Part shown: one piece after another, positions 44,305 to 55,834 of the stretch
Position numbering within the stretch: the stretch's first letter is position 1
Layout of the letters: every line of letters starts with the position of its first letter
Source of the DNA: Cliona cf. orientalis
Taxonomy: Eukaryota > Porifera > Demospongiae > Clionaida > Clionaidae
Direction of reading: 5' to 3'
Assembly (NCBI GenBank): GCA_963930775.1
Contig: OZ005701.1
Location: forward strand, 6,331,669-6,395,668
DNA: 64,000 nt
The notes under the pieces: model-generated
The model's input: the letters and a program-made list of their open reading frames with translations, nothing else
Told to the model about the DNA's origin: nothing
The model's database searches: none
Position numbers and translations under genes: made by a program

Positions 44305-46935
44305 GTCGGTGACCGGGCTATTTCAGAATCTTGCATTGGCAAAATACCATCTTCACCATTATCCTCATCATCATCATCATCTCCTTTCCCGCCAATCCTA
44401 ATTTTTGGTTTGGGTATCTTCTTCCACAGAGCAGTCTTGCGTATGCGTAGGTAGACATGCCTAATTTTTGGTTTGAGTATCTTCTTCCACACAGCAGTCT
44501 TGCGTATGCGTAGATAGACATGGAAAAGTACAATGCCCACAAAAATAGCAAAGGCAATTCCAACGGACGTGTAAGCAAGACCACCCTGACTCCCCCCGAT
44601 CTCCTCACATGGTAGGTAGCCACTGAAAAGATGCACAAATTGAGCACGAAAGAAGCTTCCAGAATGTCATTGTAGAGGTGTTCGTAGAGCCGGTTTTGCA
44701 TCCAAGCCAAGCCTGCTAAACCAGCCATCACTGATGTGATAGCAAGAAGGTTGATACTAGCATTACCAAGAGCGTTGAATGCAAAGATGAGAAATAGAAT
44801 GCATCGAACAAGTAGTGTTACTCCAGTCCAGTAGCGGGTCCCCTTATTGTAAGGAGCGTAGTAAGCATCCATAAATGGCTTGATTCTGTTGAGCCAGGTA
44901 AACACTGGCGAGGCCGAGAAATGCAGAAGCCAGTGACCACAGAGCAGGAGAAAGGTGTAAGGGAGAAAGAGAATAAACAAAACTATGAGAGCAAACACAC
45001 CGAGAACGATGTGATCGATTCCTTGGAAGTAAGGTACGTTACCATCATAGAGCCAAACCACTCTAGTGACATGGTCAGGATAGTCAAGCCTGGTAGCACC
45101 TCCCTCATAAGCCGTATTATTGGTAAGCAATAGGTGTCCCGTATCACTTAAAATCATTGTGGTGTTAAGAAGGCCAATGGCACCTTCTAACAAACTAGCG
45201 TACCCAGGCTTACTGCTGAGGCCGTCAGAGATCGATACGTTTCCACTAATGGTGACATTGGAATGTATTATATAGAGTGCAGAGCCCGAAGTTATAGCAC
45301 CGTTCTTGATGAATGATGCCTGGCCAGATATGATGAGGGTGCCGTTTGAAAAGTGTATGGCCCCACCGTAAGTTCCTTCGGCCTTGTTGGCAATAAAGGT
45401 AGTATTTCCCACCATTACTAGGCTAGAGAGGACACAGTGTATGGCACCACCTGTAAATCCTCTATTATCACGGAATATTGCTTGTCCACTGATGGTAGCA
45501 TTGCTCATGAGCAAGACCAGGCCCCCAGAATCCACCAAAGCCAAGTTGTTAGTAAAATTGTTCTCTCCTCGAAAGGTGGCATTTGATTGGTATGTTAAAA
45601 TTGCTCCAGCAGTACCGGAAGTGTTCTCTTCGAAGGTGTTCCCTTCGTCGAAGACTATGGTAGTGGTGGCAGCATAGACAGCACCACCTTGAATACGTGA
45701 TGGATTTCTTACAAACTTGCACGATTTAATGAGCACGTTTGAATCGTCAAAACAACCGCACCACCAAAGAGTCTTTTGGCAATATTACCCTCAAAGTATA
45801 GACTCTCTAGCCATACAGAGCTAGTATTGGTGTAAATTGCTCCACCGTTCCAGCGGTGTGCTGAGTTGTTCACAAATCTGATGTTTCCTCCGCTACAGTT
45901 GATCCTGGCCTGATCAACTCCATATATTGCACCACCTTGGTAGATAACGGAATTCCTCTGGAAGAGAGCTGAACCTAGCATGACCAGTTCTGAATCTCTG
46001 ATCATCGTCAAAGCTCCACCTCCAAGAAAAGCAAAATTATCTGTAAACGTAGAGTTTGATGAAGCTGTAAAGGTCACCTTGCTCCCTGACTCAGCTAGAA
46101 TGGCTCCGCTGGTTGTAACATAACCACTAAAGGAATATACAGTGAATATAACTCTATTACTCTCAAATGAAGCTGAACCGTTGAATGAAAGTGCAGAATT
46201 TACACAGGCGATTCCAGCAGCTGAATATCTAGGACCATCTCTGGGTATGGCAACGTTGTTTAGGAATAAAACATTCCCACAGAAACTTCCAACTGAGTCA
46301 CGAAAGAGCACAGCACCTCCATTCCTCACGGCATTGCTAGCAAAGATATTTTGTCCAAAGAAATTGATCGTACTGTTGACAGCATAGAGAATAGCTGCAT
46401 TGAGACCAGACACCCCTACGACCTTTATACCCTCCAACCTGATTTGGCTGGATGTGGCTTCAATTGCAGTCGATAATTTCATTGTGTTAAGTCCAAAAAT
46501 AGCCAAATGTGAGATAGAGGCAACTGTCTGTTCAAACATCAGGGCAGAAAAGACAGGCAATTGTGAAGTTGAATTTCCGTTGAGATTGAATACCAAGCCA
46601 CTGATTTCAATGTCGTCGCAATTAGTCCACGCTATATTCACAGAAGGACCGAGAAATATTTGCACGGAATTTGAATTGTTCCCAAGACCGTTTAATCTTA
46701 CTTCTGAAACATTTTCAATGTGCAGTGAAGCATTGAGAATATGAATGCCATCCATGAATAAGAATGTAGTGTTATTCTTGAAATATTCATTCACTTCTGT
46801 TGTGTATTCACTGAATAGAAAGCATGGATGACCTGGACAGGTTGCATTGTCAGATGGTCTGACGTACACTTCTTCAAAATCGGCAGTTACTAAAGTTGCA
46901 GCTGGTAGGAACAAAATTATCCATCGCCAAAGCAT
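44305..46935 (-). pseudogene. broken copy B of PMP-like membrane protein gene
   Basis: This is a close relative of the intact gene at 27889-32367, with the same start (MLWRWIILFLP; ATG at 46935). Four lesions are visible. First, a one-base deletion near 45753 (caaaacaaccg here, caaaactaaccg in A) shifts the frame after about 395 residues. Second, a deletion of about 1.79 kb (A positions ~28720-30508) fuses NNTAYEGGA directly to TRLDYPD, removing the rest of the beta-helix, the Cys-rich part and the first membrane spans. Third, a one-base deletion near 44601 shifts the frame in the last membrane span. Fourth, the inversion at 44121-44304 removes the true C terminus. A secreted fragment of about 400 residues is the most that could be made. 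Confidence 0.88.
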
Positions 46936-47312
46936 GATTATCTGCATATTAAATAAATAGTGCTGAGCACTGAATTCGAAGTAAGCAGTTAGTTATCGTT
47001 CATAGACATTAAAGACGAAACTAACTTACTAATACTGGTACGTACCTGCGTACAGTATACAATATCATCTGATATTTGTAATGGTGCAATCATAAATAAT
47101 TTAAGAGAGTCCAAGTAGCTAACTTTCTAAGAACTATATTTACTTTCTACCTGTAGATCTCATGTTACTCATAAAATAATATTGCATGTCTGTCTCAATA
47201 GTCTTAGTATGTGATGTCAAATTTAGCCTATTAATATAGGTACATGCACGCATTAGCTTATTAGCTACTTCATGTATCTACTGCATATTTGCAGGAATAT
47301 TATAGAAATTAC

Positions 47313-47692
47313 ACACTAAGTAGAAAAAAAAAACAATATTTTAAATAATTAATTCAGGGGGGAATTGGGAGCACTTGGGGACATAATTTTTGTACGGGCA
47401 CGCAGAATGGATTAAATCTAGAGATTTGACCTTTAGGAATTTTGATTCACGCCTTAGAATTAAAGTTACGGCCCTTTAAAGTTTTCCCATGTTTGTATAG
47501 GGAAGCCATGCGTTTACGTTTGCAATGTTTTCCGCCCACGCGCTACGTGAAAAACGGGGAATACCCGTGGTGTGCGTTATTTAGAAAATTTCTCAAAATT
47601 GGAGTATAGGTTGTTTGCTTGCTTTGTATGGCTCTAATGTGCATCCTAGGTGTATTATGTGGTTTTCTAGACAATTTTTTTCTGCTTAGTGT
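47313..47692. mobile_element. MITE copy 1, acactaagtagaaaa ends
   Basis: The left end acactaagtagaaaaaaa and the right end ttttttctgcttagtgt are inverted copies. The interior holds aattgggagcacttgggg, gattcacgccttagaatta and cgcccacgcgctacgtga, all shared with copy 2. It is 380 bp and non-coding, and is absent from block A between the matching genes. Confidence 0.75.
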
Positions 47693-47726
47693 GCACGCTA
47701 GCTTGAAAAAAAAAAAAAAAAATTAA

Positions 47727-48110
47727 ACACTAAGTAGAAAAAAAAAAAGATTTCCTGCGCGTAAAATGTTTGGGGGAATTGGGAGCACTTGGGGAGATAA
47801 TTTTTATACCGGCACGCAGAATGGGTCGAAATACAAGATTTGACATGAGAAAATTTTGATTCACGCCTTAGAATTAAAGTTACGGCTCTTTGAACTTTCC
47901 CCATATGTTTGTATAGGAAGCCATGCATTTGCAATGTTTTCCGCCCACGCGCTACGTGAGGGGCGGGGCCACGCGCGCACATTAACGTGACGACCATTAC
48001 CCACTTTGGTCAAAATTGATGTATAGGCTGCCTGCTTGCATTGTATGGCTCTACTATGCATCCAGCTCAACTATGTGGTGGTTTTCGGATTTTTTTTTTC
48101 TGCTTAGTGT
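47727..48110. mobile_element. MITE copy 2, acactaagtagaaaa ends
   Basis: The same inverted ends and interior words as copy 1, 34 bp downstream in the same orientation. Both copies are followed within a few bases by (g)cttgaaaaaaaaa, so the repeated unit may be slightly longer than the inverted ends. They differ by several substitutions and short indels. Confidence 0.75.
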
Positions 48111-48902
48111 TCTGGTTGCCTTGAAAAAAAAATATATATATATATATTATTACCATGAGCATTGCACGTGTCCCTCTGGGCAATTTAAGCAGAAGCCTAC
48201 CTGTAGAGTTAGTTTAGGACTAGCATAGAGTATCCATTACCAAAGCATGATTAAAAAAAGCAGTTACTGTATTAGAGCTAATTAATTTTGATACACTTGC
48301 AGTAACATGAAACCACTAAATTTATAGGCAATGTTCTTGATCAATAGTAGTATAGTTTAATATATTGATCATTGTATTGTACAATGATCAACAATTCAAC
48401 AAAGTCTCACTGAGTAGCTAAGACAAAGAGTGACCTTGAGTTTGAGCTGATTAATATCTAGGCTTATGGAGTAGCTATCCACTCATTGGAAGACTTCTTA
48501 CTGTAGGTCATTAGTTCACTGTCAGGTCCACGTCCTTAATTGCACTTATTTCTGATGTATTAAATTTTACCTTGTAGCTACGAAACTTCTTATGGGTGCT
48601 TTTCTATCTATAGATGTCCAGACTTGTTCTTATATGTATACACTGCTACTAATTAAATAAAATTAATCTTTCTTAGACTAGTGATGTGACATTATTTTTG
48701 TCGGTAATTAGCTAACTAGCTATAGTAGCTATAGACTATATCACACACACAATAATAAAACTTATAGCATACGTAGTCAAACTTACACAGCTTTGGAAAT
48801 GTCTTGATGATCTTCTCTGAGTCTTAGTTCTCGTTCTGTTGTGTACTAGGCTTAAACGCGCACGCTCTATATACGCGATATAGCGCACTCGGGCCTGGGC
48901 TG

Positions 48903-49014
48903 CGCCCGCGCGCCGCGCCGCACTGTTTCGTCAGGAAGCCACGCCCACGTATTTACTATAAAAGTTGATTTCTGGCGATCGATTTGATTCAGAGAAGCTA
49001 CGAATAGTACAATC
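48903..49014 (+). promoter_or_regulatory. TATA promoter of intact FERM gene
   Basis: GC-rich cgcgccgcgccgcactgttt and gccacgccca are followed by TATAAAA at 48957-48963, 52 bp upstream of the ATG. The same layout precedes copy A. Confidence 0.72.
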
Positions 49015-52000
49015 ATGGAGGCTGATCTGCATGAACTGGTGGAAAACATTTCATTGACAATAGAACACAAGGAAGTTAGAGATAGAGGCTTACAACCAAT
49101 CAAGGTACGTAACCCAATCAGCACCTGAATTTTTATGATTGTTTGTGAATCAACCGAAACTAATGTAGATATTCTACCTATGTAGCTATCAATATATAAT
49201 TGACTTCCATATTTTGTATTATTGGGCAGGTACAGAGTGGTGGAACCCTTAATGATTTATTCCATGTGATTTGGGGGAAGTATCATCGTAGTTCATGGAT
49301 TCCCAATGGTAATTCATGGACGAAGCAACAGTTACTTGAAAAGGATTATGGTGACTATGGTAAATTTGATATCATGTAGTACTAGTAGTATACCTTTATT
49401 GTTATAGTAAGAGTATTATACAGGTACTACCTAGATAATAATTTATTATGCTGCAGCTGCCTCTAGCCTGAAACGCTGATCTATATATATAGCTAATATT
49501 GTAGCTGGCTATTATACTGCATGATTCAGTGAATTCTCACATTTTGCATTGCAGTGTTTTCTCTTGAAGGATATGATAGCAATAGCACCTGGTCCATTGC
49601 AGAGATAAAGAATTGTCAGGTAGCTCAGTATAAATAACTATTATGCATTATAGTTAATCATTATTATATCACTCAGGCAAAGGACTCGAAGCAGGCACTC
49701 AAGATTACATGTACACTAGATGGAAGCCCTAAGAATGTAAGGATATTATCCGTACTATCAGCTATATACATCACAAGCTCAGGGGAATGTATGCGTAATA
49801 ATATTATAATAATTATTATGCTGGTGCTATGCAGCTAGTTTGTTGTTAATAAGATTAATCACGCTCATTTCATGTGCTGCAATATACTATACATTGAATG
49901 GCTGGCCTTGTAGCTACAAGCAGAAATTTCCCACTGCATCTGTGTGTGTGTGTGTGTGCTACACCAGCTTACATGCATACATGGCTCTGCATGACTGGCT
50001 TCAAATTTCAAGTCTCAAGTGTGTGTAAAGGAATGCAGTTCATGCTCTTTGGTTTCATTTCCTTGTTACATGAATGCGGGGATCCTTAATTGTTTTTTGA
50101 CGTATGTAATTGATACACGGAAGCCATAAATTAATAGGATATCAGTACCAGGAATCCCCCCCCCCCCAATATGTATTATACCGCTGTGACATGACATGCA
50201 GAGTGTATTGAACAGTGATGTTAAAATTATTGCAATTATCCCTAATTAGACTCACTTACTCACATTGCATATTATTAGCTGCATTTTCCCTTTTCATTCT
50301 CTTTCTTACTCACTCACTGGCCTACTCTCTCTCTCATTCACTCATACCATGCACTTACTTACTCTCCTCCCTCAAGGGACAGGAGCATAATATTGAAAAG
50401 GATGTCGACAGAGCAGACAGTGTAAATGATCATCGGCATTTAGAACAGATAAACTTGGATGATTATGTTTTGAAAAAAGAGGTACATAGGTCATCAACAC
50501 ACTGCAGTCTGTTGCAATAGTAACCATCATAATATAGTTAGAGAAAGAGATTCAAAGACAAAATGAAAAGCTAGAGGAAGAACAAAGCAAACAACTCAAG
50601 GTATAATATGCATGGATTAGGCCGCTACATAACAGTACCTACTGTCATGTACTACATGGTGTAACTCAGAAGCTGAAGAATGAAATTAAAGAGGGATTAG
50701 ATGACTGCAAGAGAGATCTCAAGGTAAACTTGAAGCTATACAATTATGTACAGCCATAGCAAGTGATATTACACAGAAGCAAAGACCGAAGAGTTACTGT
50801 AACAGTTATTAACAGTAAATTTCCGCATAACGGAATCCACAAAATTTAATTATTGCTGAATCATTTGCCAAGAATGTTTTCCTTATTAAATTGACCCTTC
50901 TTTTGGCTTTCGTAATTATAGGTCTTAATTGAAGTACGTGCATGCACAATTTATTAATATTCCAGTACTCAACGGAAACCCGAAGTAGATGGAGGAAGAC
51001 AAATTCCCACATTCTTGTCCTCTTTGATCCCTCTCCACCCTGATTATGCAGGTCTTTAAATCTCCCCTTTCCAAAATGTTCATGCTAACTATGTATTAAG
51101 CAACCTATTATATAGTTATTCAGTATGTAACAGTGCATGTGTGTTTTATAGCAACGTGCTCTGAAGGAAGAATGCAACACAAAATCGGAGCGGCTGCAAC
51201 AGAGGACCTCCCAGGCCATCGATACCATGAAGAGAGAGGCAAAGGAAGAGAGGGAGGAGATAGCCAAAAGGCTTGAAGCCATGATTGAAGTAACTTTAAA
51301 TTCTCACTGGGCACTTAATTTATGACCACAAAATTTGTGTCATTCAGAGCCCGGGTTCATTGCCATGCATTCATTGATAATTAATTATTAAATAATAATT
51401 ATTGTCCGCTATACAGAAAATGCAATCAGAACTGGAGGAGAAAAATGCTGAGCAAGATGGGAGGCTGAACCATTTCATCGAGGTACAGATATGCTATAAC
51501 GATGAAATTAGAATTCTGACCCTAGATAGATTATTATGCAATGCCATAGGTTGAGCGTACTCTCAAAAGTCAAATTTCTGAGCAAAAAACAATGATTCAA
51601 GATTTGGAGAGAAAAACTGAAAAGGTTATTATAGCTGGTATTCATTTATATTATATTATTATAGAAGCTATCTTCAACATAATAATAATTATATTGCAAG
51701 CATGTATGATAATTAATTTCTTGTGTAGCTTAAATATCCATGTGCCTACCTCTGCTATGGACCAATGCTGACTGAAAGTGACAATTCCCAACTCAGCCAA
51801 TTTGATATTGATGATCAGGTATATTATATAACCCAGCCATTAAGCACTTCTTGTTAATACTTTGCTACTCAAGATAAGTGTACAGGTTACTATGACATTT
51901 CTTTTTCCCTCCTCACTTTGCTCTCTCTCCCTCCCCTGGCCCCCCTCCCTCTCTCTCTCCTCCACTCTCTCTCTCTCTCTCTCTTGATGTCATAATAGGA

Positions 52001-53971
52001 CTATCGCAGAGTTAATGCCAACTTCCAACACTTTCATGTCAACGTGTTTGACGAATGCTTTCGTGCAATTGTGGTATAATAATGTACATGAACAACCACG
52101 AATAATATTTTACACCATAAATTTTTATCATAGCTGGACGTCCGCAAAGAAGGTGAAGAAATTATTGACATTATCTGTAGGAGTTTTGGCATCCAGAATT
52201 CCGGAGAATATGAACTTTGCACCAAAGAGCAAAAGGTCTATAACTTAATTCACCCACTTCGGAATGAAGATTGTATGTAACTGTAATTTTACTTGACTGT
52301 TTTATTACAGAGATTGAGGGATGATAAGCATGGTGCTAACGAATCTAGTGAGTCCCCAAATTTCATTCCCCAATGAATAATTATGTGCATACGCATTTAT
52401 TATGTTATTAAATGTTATACTGGAAAAAGTTGATCTGAAGAAGGCTCTAGAAGATGAAATCAATGATTCCTGTACCAAACCACGCCTGCTTTATCTCTGC
52501 AAGTAAGGAGACAGTCAGTCACAAAAATCTTCAATTCTCAGCTTATTTTACTGTCATGCATGCATATGCATGTAGGAAGAAGGATCATACCTCAGCTATC
52601 GATGAATCAGACGTTGGCCAACATACCAATCTGATTGAGCAGGTTCCTCCTCCAAACGATGATATTGAAATACATCACACAGCAGACAGAGATGAGCAGC
52701 TGCCATCCCCTCAACAACAGACGGACATTGATCTGCAAAGCCAGCTACAAAACTGGAACTTCCACACGGTACGCGTACGTACATTATTATAATATTGAAA
52801 CTGATGCTGTATTATTATTATGCTACTGATTCAACGTCAATAGATGTGGATGGGTATCGTTCAAGGTGCCTACATCATTGATAGAGAAAGTGCAATTGAG
52901 GTATGTGTAGCTAGCTAGTTTAAGAAGTATAATAATGGTCAACTCATGATACACTATGACAACGTCTTTATCCACAGCTTGCTGCCTTGTTGACACTGAT
53001 TTATTACGATCGTGATACAGACAATCTATCTAATTCTCTTTTGGATTACAAGTAATAACCGACAAAATTTTCTGCATTAATGCTAACCGACTGTTTTTAA
53101 TTTCACAGTGTTGAAGCATTCCTTCCTGAAATGTACCGGGGAGACCACCGGGGACGGATATCAGCAGCAGATATTTATAAAAAGCGCTCGGACCTCATTG
53201 ACAACCAAAGGGAGCATAGAGACTACATTGCCGAAGTTGTGACCATGTGCAGCAAACTGCACGGATGCTATGGTCTCTTCTATGATGTCAGTGTAAGTCC
53301 CATACCAAACCTTAAATGTTTTTGGTGTCTGCATGTTTCCGACAATTTTATAGCTGCTAGTAGCTACTATAGGTGTTACTCAATTGAGAAAATTTCATAA
53401 TAATGATCATGTAGGTTGAAGAGAAGACGAAAGTGATGAGAGTGATACCTAAACACAAGATAAAGTCATGCCTGTTTGGAATCACTCAATATGGTGTCGT
53501 AAAAGTCAACAGTCGAACAGGAAAGGTAATATTATAATAATAATAATAATAATATTATTATGATTTAGCAGGATATGTAAATTAATAATCGGATGTATTC
53601 CAAGAGTATAATATTATTATTATTATACTATAATAGCAACCCTCATAATATTAATACTTCTCTGTATACTTCAATGTCTTACAACATGTACATCTTGTAC
53701 ACTTTGTAACATGATTTAGGCAATGTTTATTCGCCAATTCTCTGAAATTACTAAATTTGGATGCAAAGAAAATAAGTTTTGGCTTGTGAGTAACAATAAT
53801 AATCAAATTTTTGTACTAGATTAATGTATCATTAATCTTTAGTGCTTTGAGGGTTGGAGAGATGAGTTTTATGCCTTCACCAGTCAGTCACGAGAGATTA
53901 TTGAGACACTTGAATGCTTTATGTCAATAATAACGAAGGCTAAAGGAAGTGCTATGTCAGTAAGCTTTTGA
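49015..53971 (+). CDS. coiled-coil protein with talin-like FERM domain
   Basis: About 678 residues from 22 short exons that join in frame at GT-AG sites: 49015-49104, 49230-49359, 49555-49619, 49677-49736, 50377-50481, 50538-50600, 50670-50723, 51152-51289, 51417-51482, 51550-51624, 51729-51818, 51999-52073, 52134-52235, 52311-52347, 52430-52502, 52576-52768, 52844-52900, 52978-53051, 53109-53292, 53415-53525, 53720-53785 and 53843-53971 (TGA). Residues 1-115 form a small globular N-terminal part I do not recognise. Residues ~116-282 are a heptad-rich coiled coil. The rest resembles the talin FERM head: an F1-like part (EIIDIICRSFGIQNSGEYEL), an F2-like part (AFLPEMYRG, then a helical stretch to KLHGCYGLFYDVS), and an F3/PTB-like part (EEKTKVMRVIPK, CLFGITQYGVVKV, ITKFGCKENKFWLCF). 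In talin this head binds integrin tails and membranes. No talin rod follows. The last exon may instead splice at 53960 into the membrane region at 54888. An AATAAA near 54031 favours ending here. Confidence 0.8.
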
Positions 53972-54887
53972 GAATTGAAGCCACAGCATTCAACTTGGAT
54001 TGACATTTTTTATTACATATAACTGATTGAACAATAAATTATGCTTCTAACTACTAGCAGTTGTATAATATTATTATTAATAGCATTTCATTGTTAATTT
54101 TTTATAATTATTGAAGCTGTAACAAAATTGGGTTCATTAGATCCTTGAAATTTAAAGACTATATACCCTATATGCACTGGTCCATGCAAGAGTAACGATC
54201 AGGATCTTAGCACTGGATCTTATAGGGTTTGCAGCTGTGTGATCCAAAGGGACAGCCAATAAGGCTCTCGCTCATCATGGCAACTTGAATTTATCAATGA
54301 ATGTTTGTGGTCAACTAAGCTTGTGCATGCACATAGCTATACTGTACTGAGATTATATATACAGCAGGAAGCATGCAGGATAAGGCAGAATTTCAACCAT
54401 GATATTATTATTATTAGTAACTATTAGACTCAATTCTGTATCCTATGTATTACACAGCTATTATAGTATCCTAGATAACATTCTTATTCAATAAAAAAAA
54501 ATATTATTGCAATGGCATGTGTAGCTTATTGGAAGGAAATTTGGAGGAAAAAATGTTTTTCAAGAGAAATGTTTGCTTGTGCACTCATGCAGTATTGCTT
54601 TTTTTGGGAAGAAGCATACATGCTTGCATGTGCACCATAATAATATCTTCCAATGGCTATAAAACGAAAGCACTTATTATATCCTTCATCAGACTCTGAG
54701 CAGTGAGATACAAAAAGGCCAGTGGACATCTGCAAGCCCCCAGGATTTACCTCGGAATATTATGGTAAAATTAATAGTAATTACAGACATTCATGATCAA
54801 GTCAATTGACACTAATACTAGTCCTGATTTTTCCAGTCAATAGCTGTTCTCAAGGGTACCGTATGATTGTTAATTTAATCAATACAG

Positions 54888-55464
54888 GGTTGTCTTAAGC
54901 GCACTGTGATCATCGTGTTTATAGTTGTTGATGTAATTGGTGGAATTTTAGCTGCCACAGGGATTGGAGTTGGTGAGTATCATCCACAGTGTCACATTTT
55001 GTGAATGCATGCATGCATGCATATAATATTATTATTATTATTATGACTAAAATTAATTTTAATTTTGATTTGTGTATGCCAAATGATTCAGGGTTACTTA
55101 CAGATCTACTGTATCCATGCAGGTGTATGGCAGGTGTATGGTGTGCTTTGGTAAGGATCAGGACACTGATACCGCTAAAATTGCTGAGAAGATTGTAGTT
55201 GGAGCAGGGGCAGCCGTAGCTCTCCTCTTTTCAATCGGAAACCTAATTGCTGCCGGAGTAGCAGAAAATTGTCGAACGACAGAAGCAAATGCATTCATAG
55301 CTCTCAATGTTTTCATCACTCTTGCCAATGTTGCCGCCTGTGCCCAAGTTTCCATCATCTTTTACGATGGTTTGAAGAATTGCTTGGACGAGACTGGTGG
55401 GGATGCACTTGAAATGTGCGCAGGGAAAATTGAAGAACATGCTGCGGGAGAGGAGCAGGCATAG
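54888..55464 (+). CDS. C-terminal membrane segments, own gene or FERM extension
   Basis: Exon 54888-~54972 encodes one hydrophobic span (CLKRTVIIVFIVVDVIGG...). The last exon, from about 55117-55135 to the TAG at 55464, encodes two more (KIVVGAGAAVALLFSIGN and AFIALNVFITLANVAACAQ), then an acidic end (KIEEHAAGEEQA). Hydrophobic pattern and size suggest part of a small tetraspan protein. The phase between the two exons does not fit the strongest donor and acceptor, so the true junction is unclear. Copy A (37655-37957) keeps this exon directly after the coiled-coil exons. That hints it belongs to the FERM gene, which would make a membrane-anchored FERM protein. It could equally be a small separate gene. 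Confidence 0.5.
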
Positions 55465-55834
55465 TGAACAAGATTCACATAATGTGTTTGTATAGTATAG
55501 CCAGATCTGTATGCATATAATATCTTTAGCTATAGCTTTAGTAAAAATAATTATAGTATTTTGGGCTGTTCAGCTTAAGTCAACTCTTTACCATTAAATA
55601 AGTATGGAAGTGGCTTGTGTTTCTAGATCTGAAAAGCCAGTTAGCACTTAGCTTATATAGATGAGTGTATTATAGTCAAATCTTTATCATTAGATGGCAA
55701 TGTAAAGGATATAATTATATTCTTAGATTACTATCATCACAAACTGAACACAACTATGCATATTATTATAATGTTATGGTTGTGTTGAATAGTTAGCTAT
55801 AATAATAATATTATTATAATATATATACTAGAAA
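55465..55834. other. 3' flank, convergent intergenic
   Basis: AT-rich text matching 37958-38350. Nothing else is seen. The genes on either side run toward each other here. Confidence 0.7.

Larger units (their letters stand above)
46936..49014. other. intergenic of block B with MITE insertions
   Basis: No gene is seen. The stretch contains two ~380-bp elements with inverted ends (47313-47692, 47727-48110), then sequence matching 33000-33250 of block A (gagtagctatccactcat, cattagttcactgtcaggt), and the FERM-gene promoter at its right edge. Confidence 0.7.

Noticed and set aside
47016..48228. Frames of 69-99 codons in the MITE region
   Set aside because: They start inside the inverted-end elements and poly-A/T runs with no shared protein between the two element copies.
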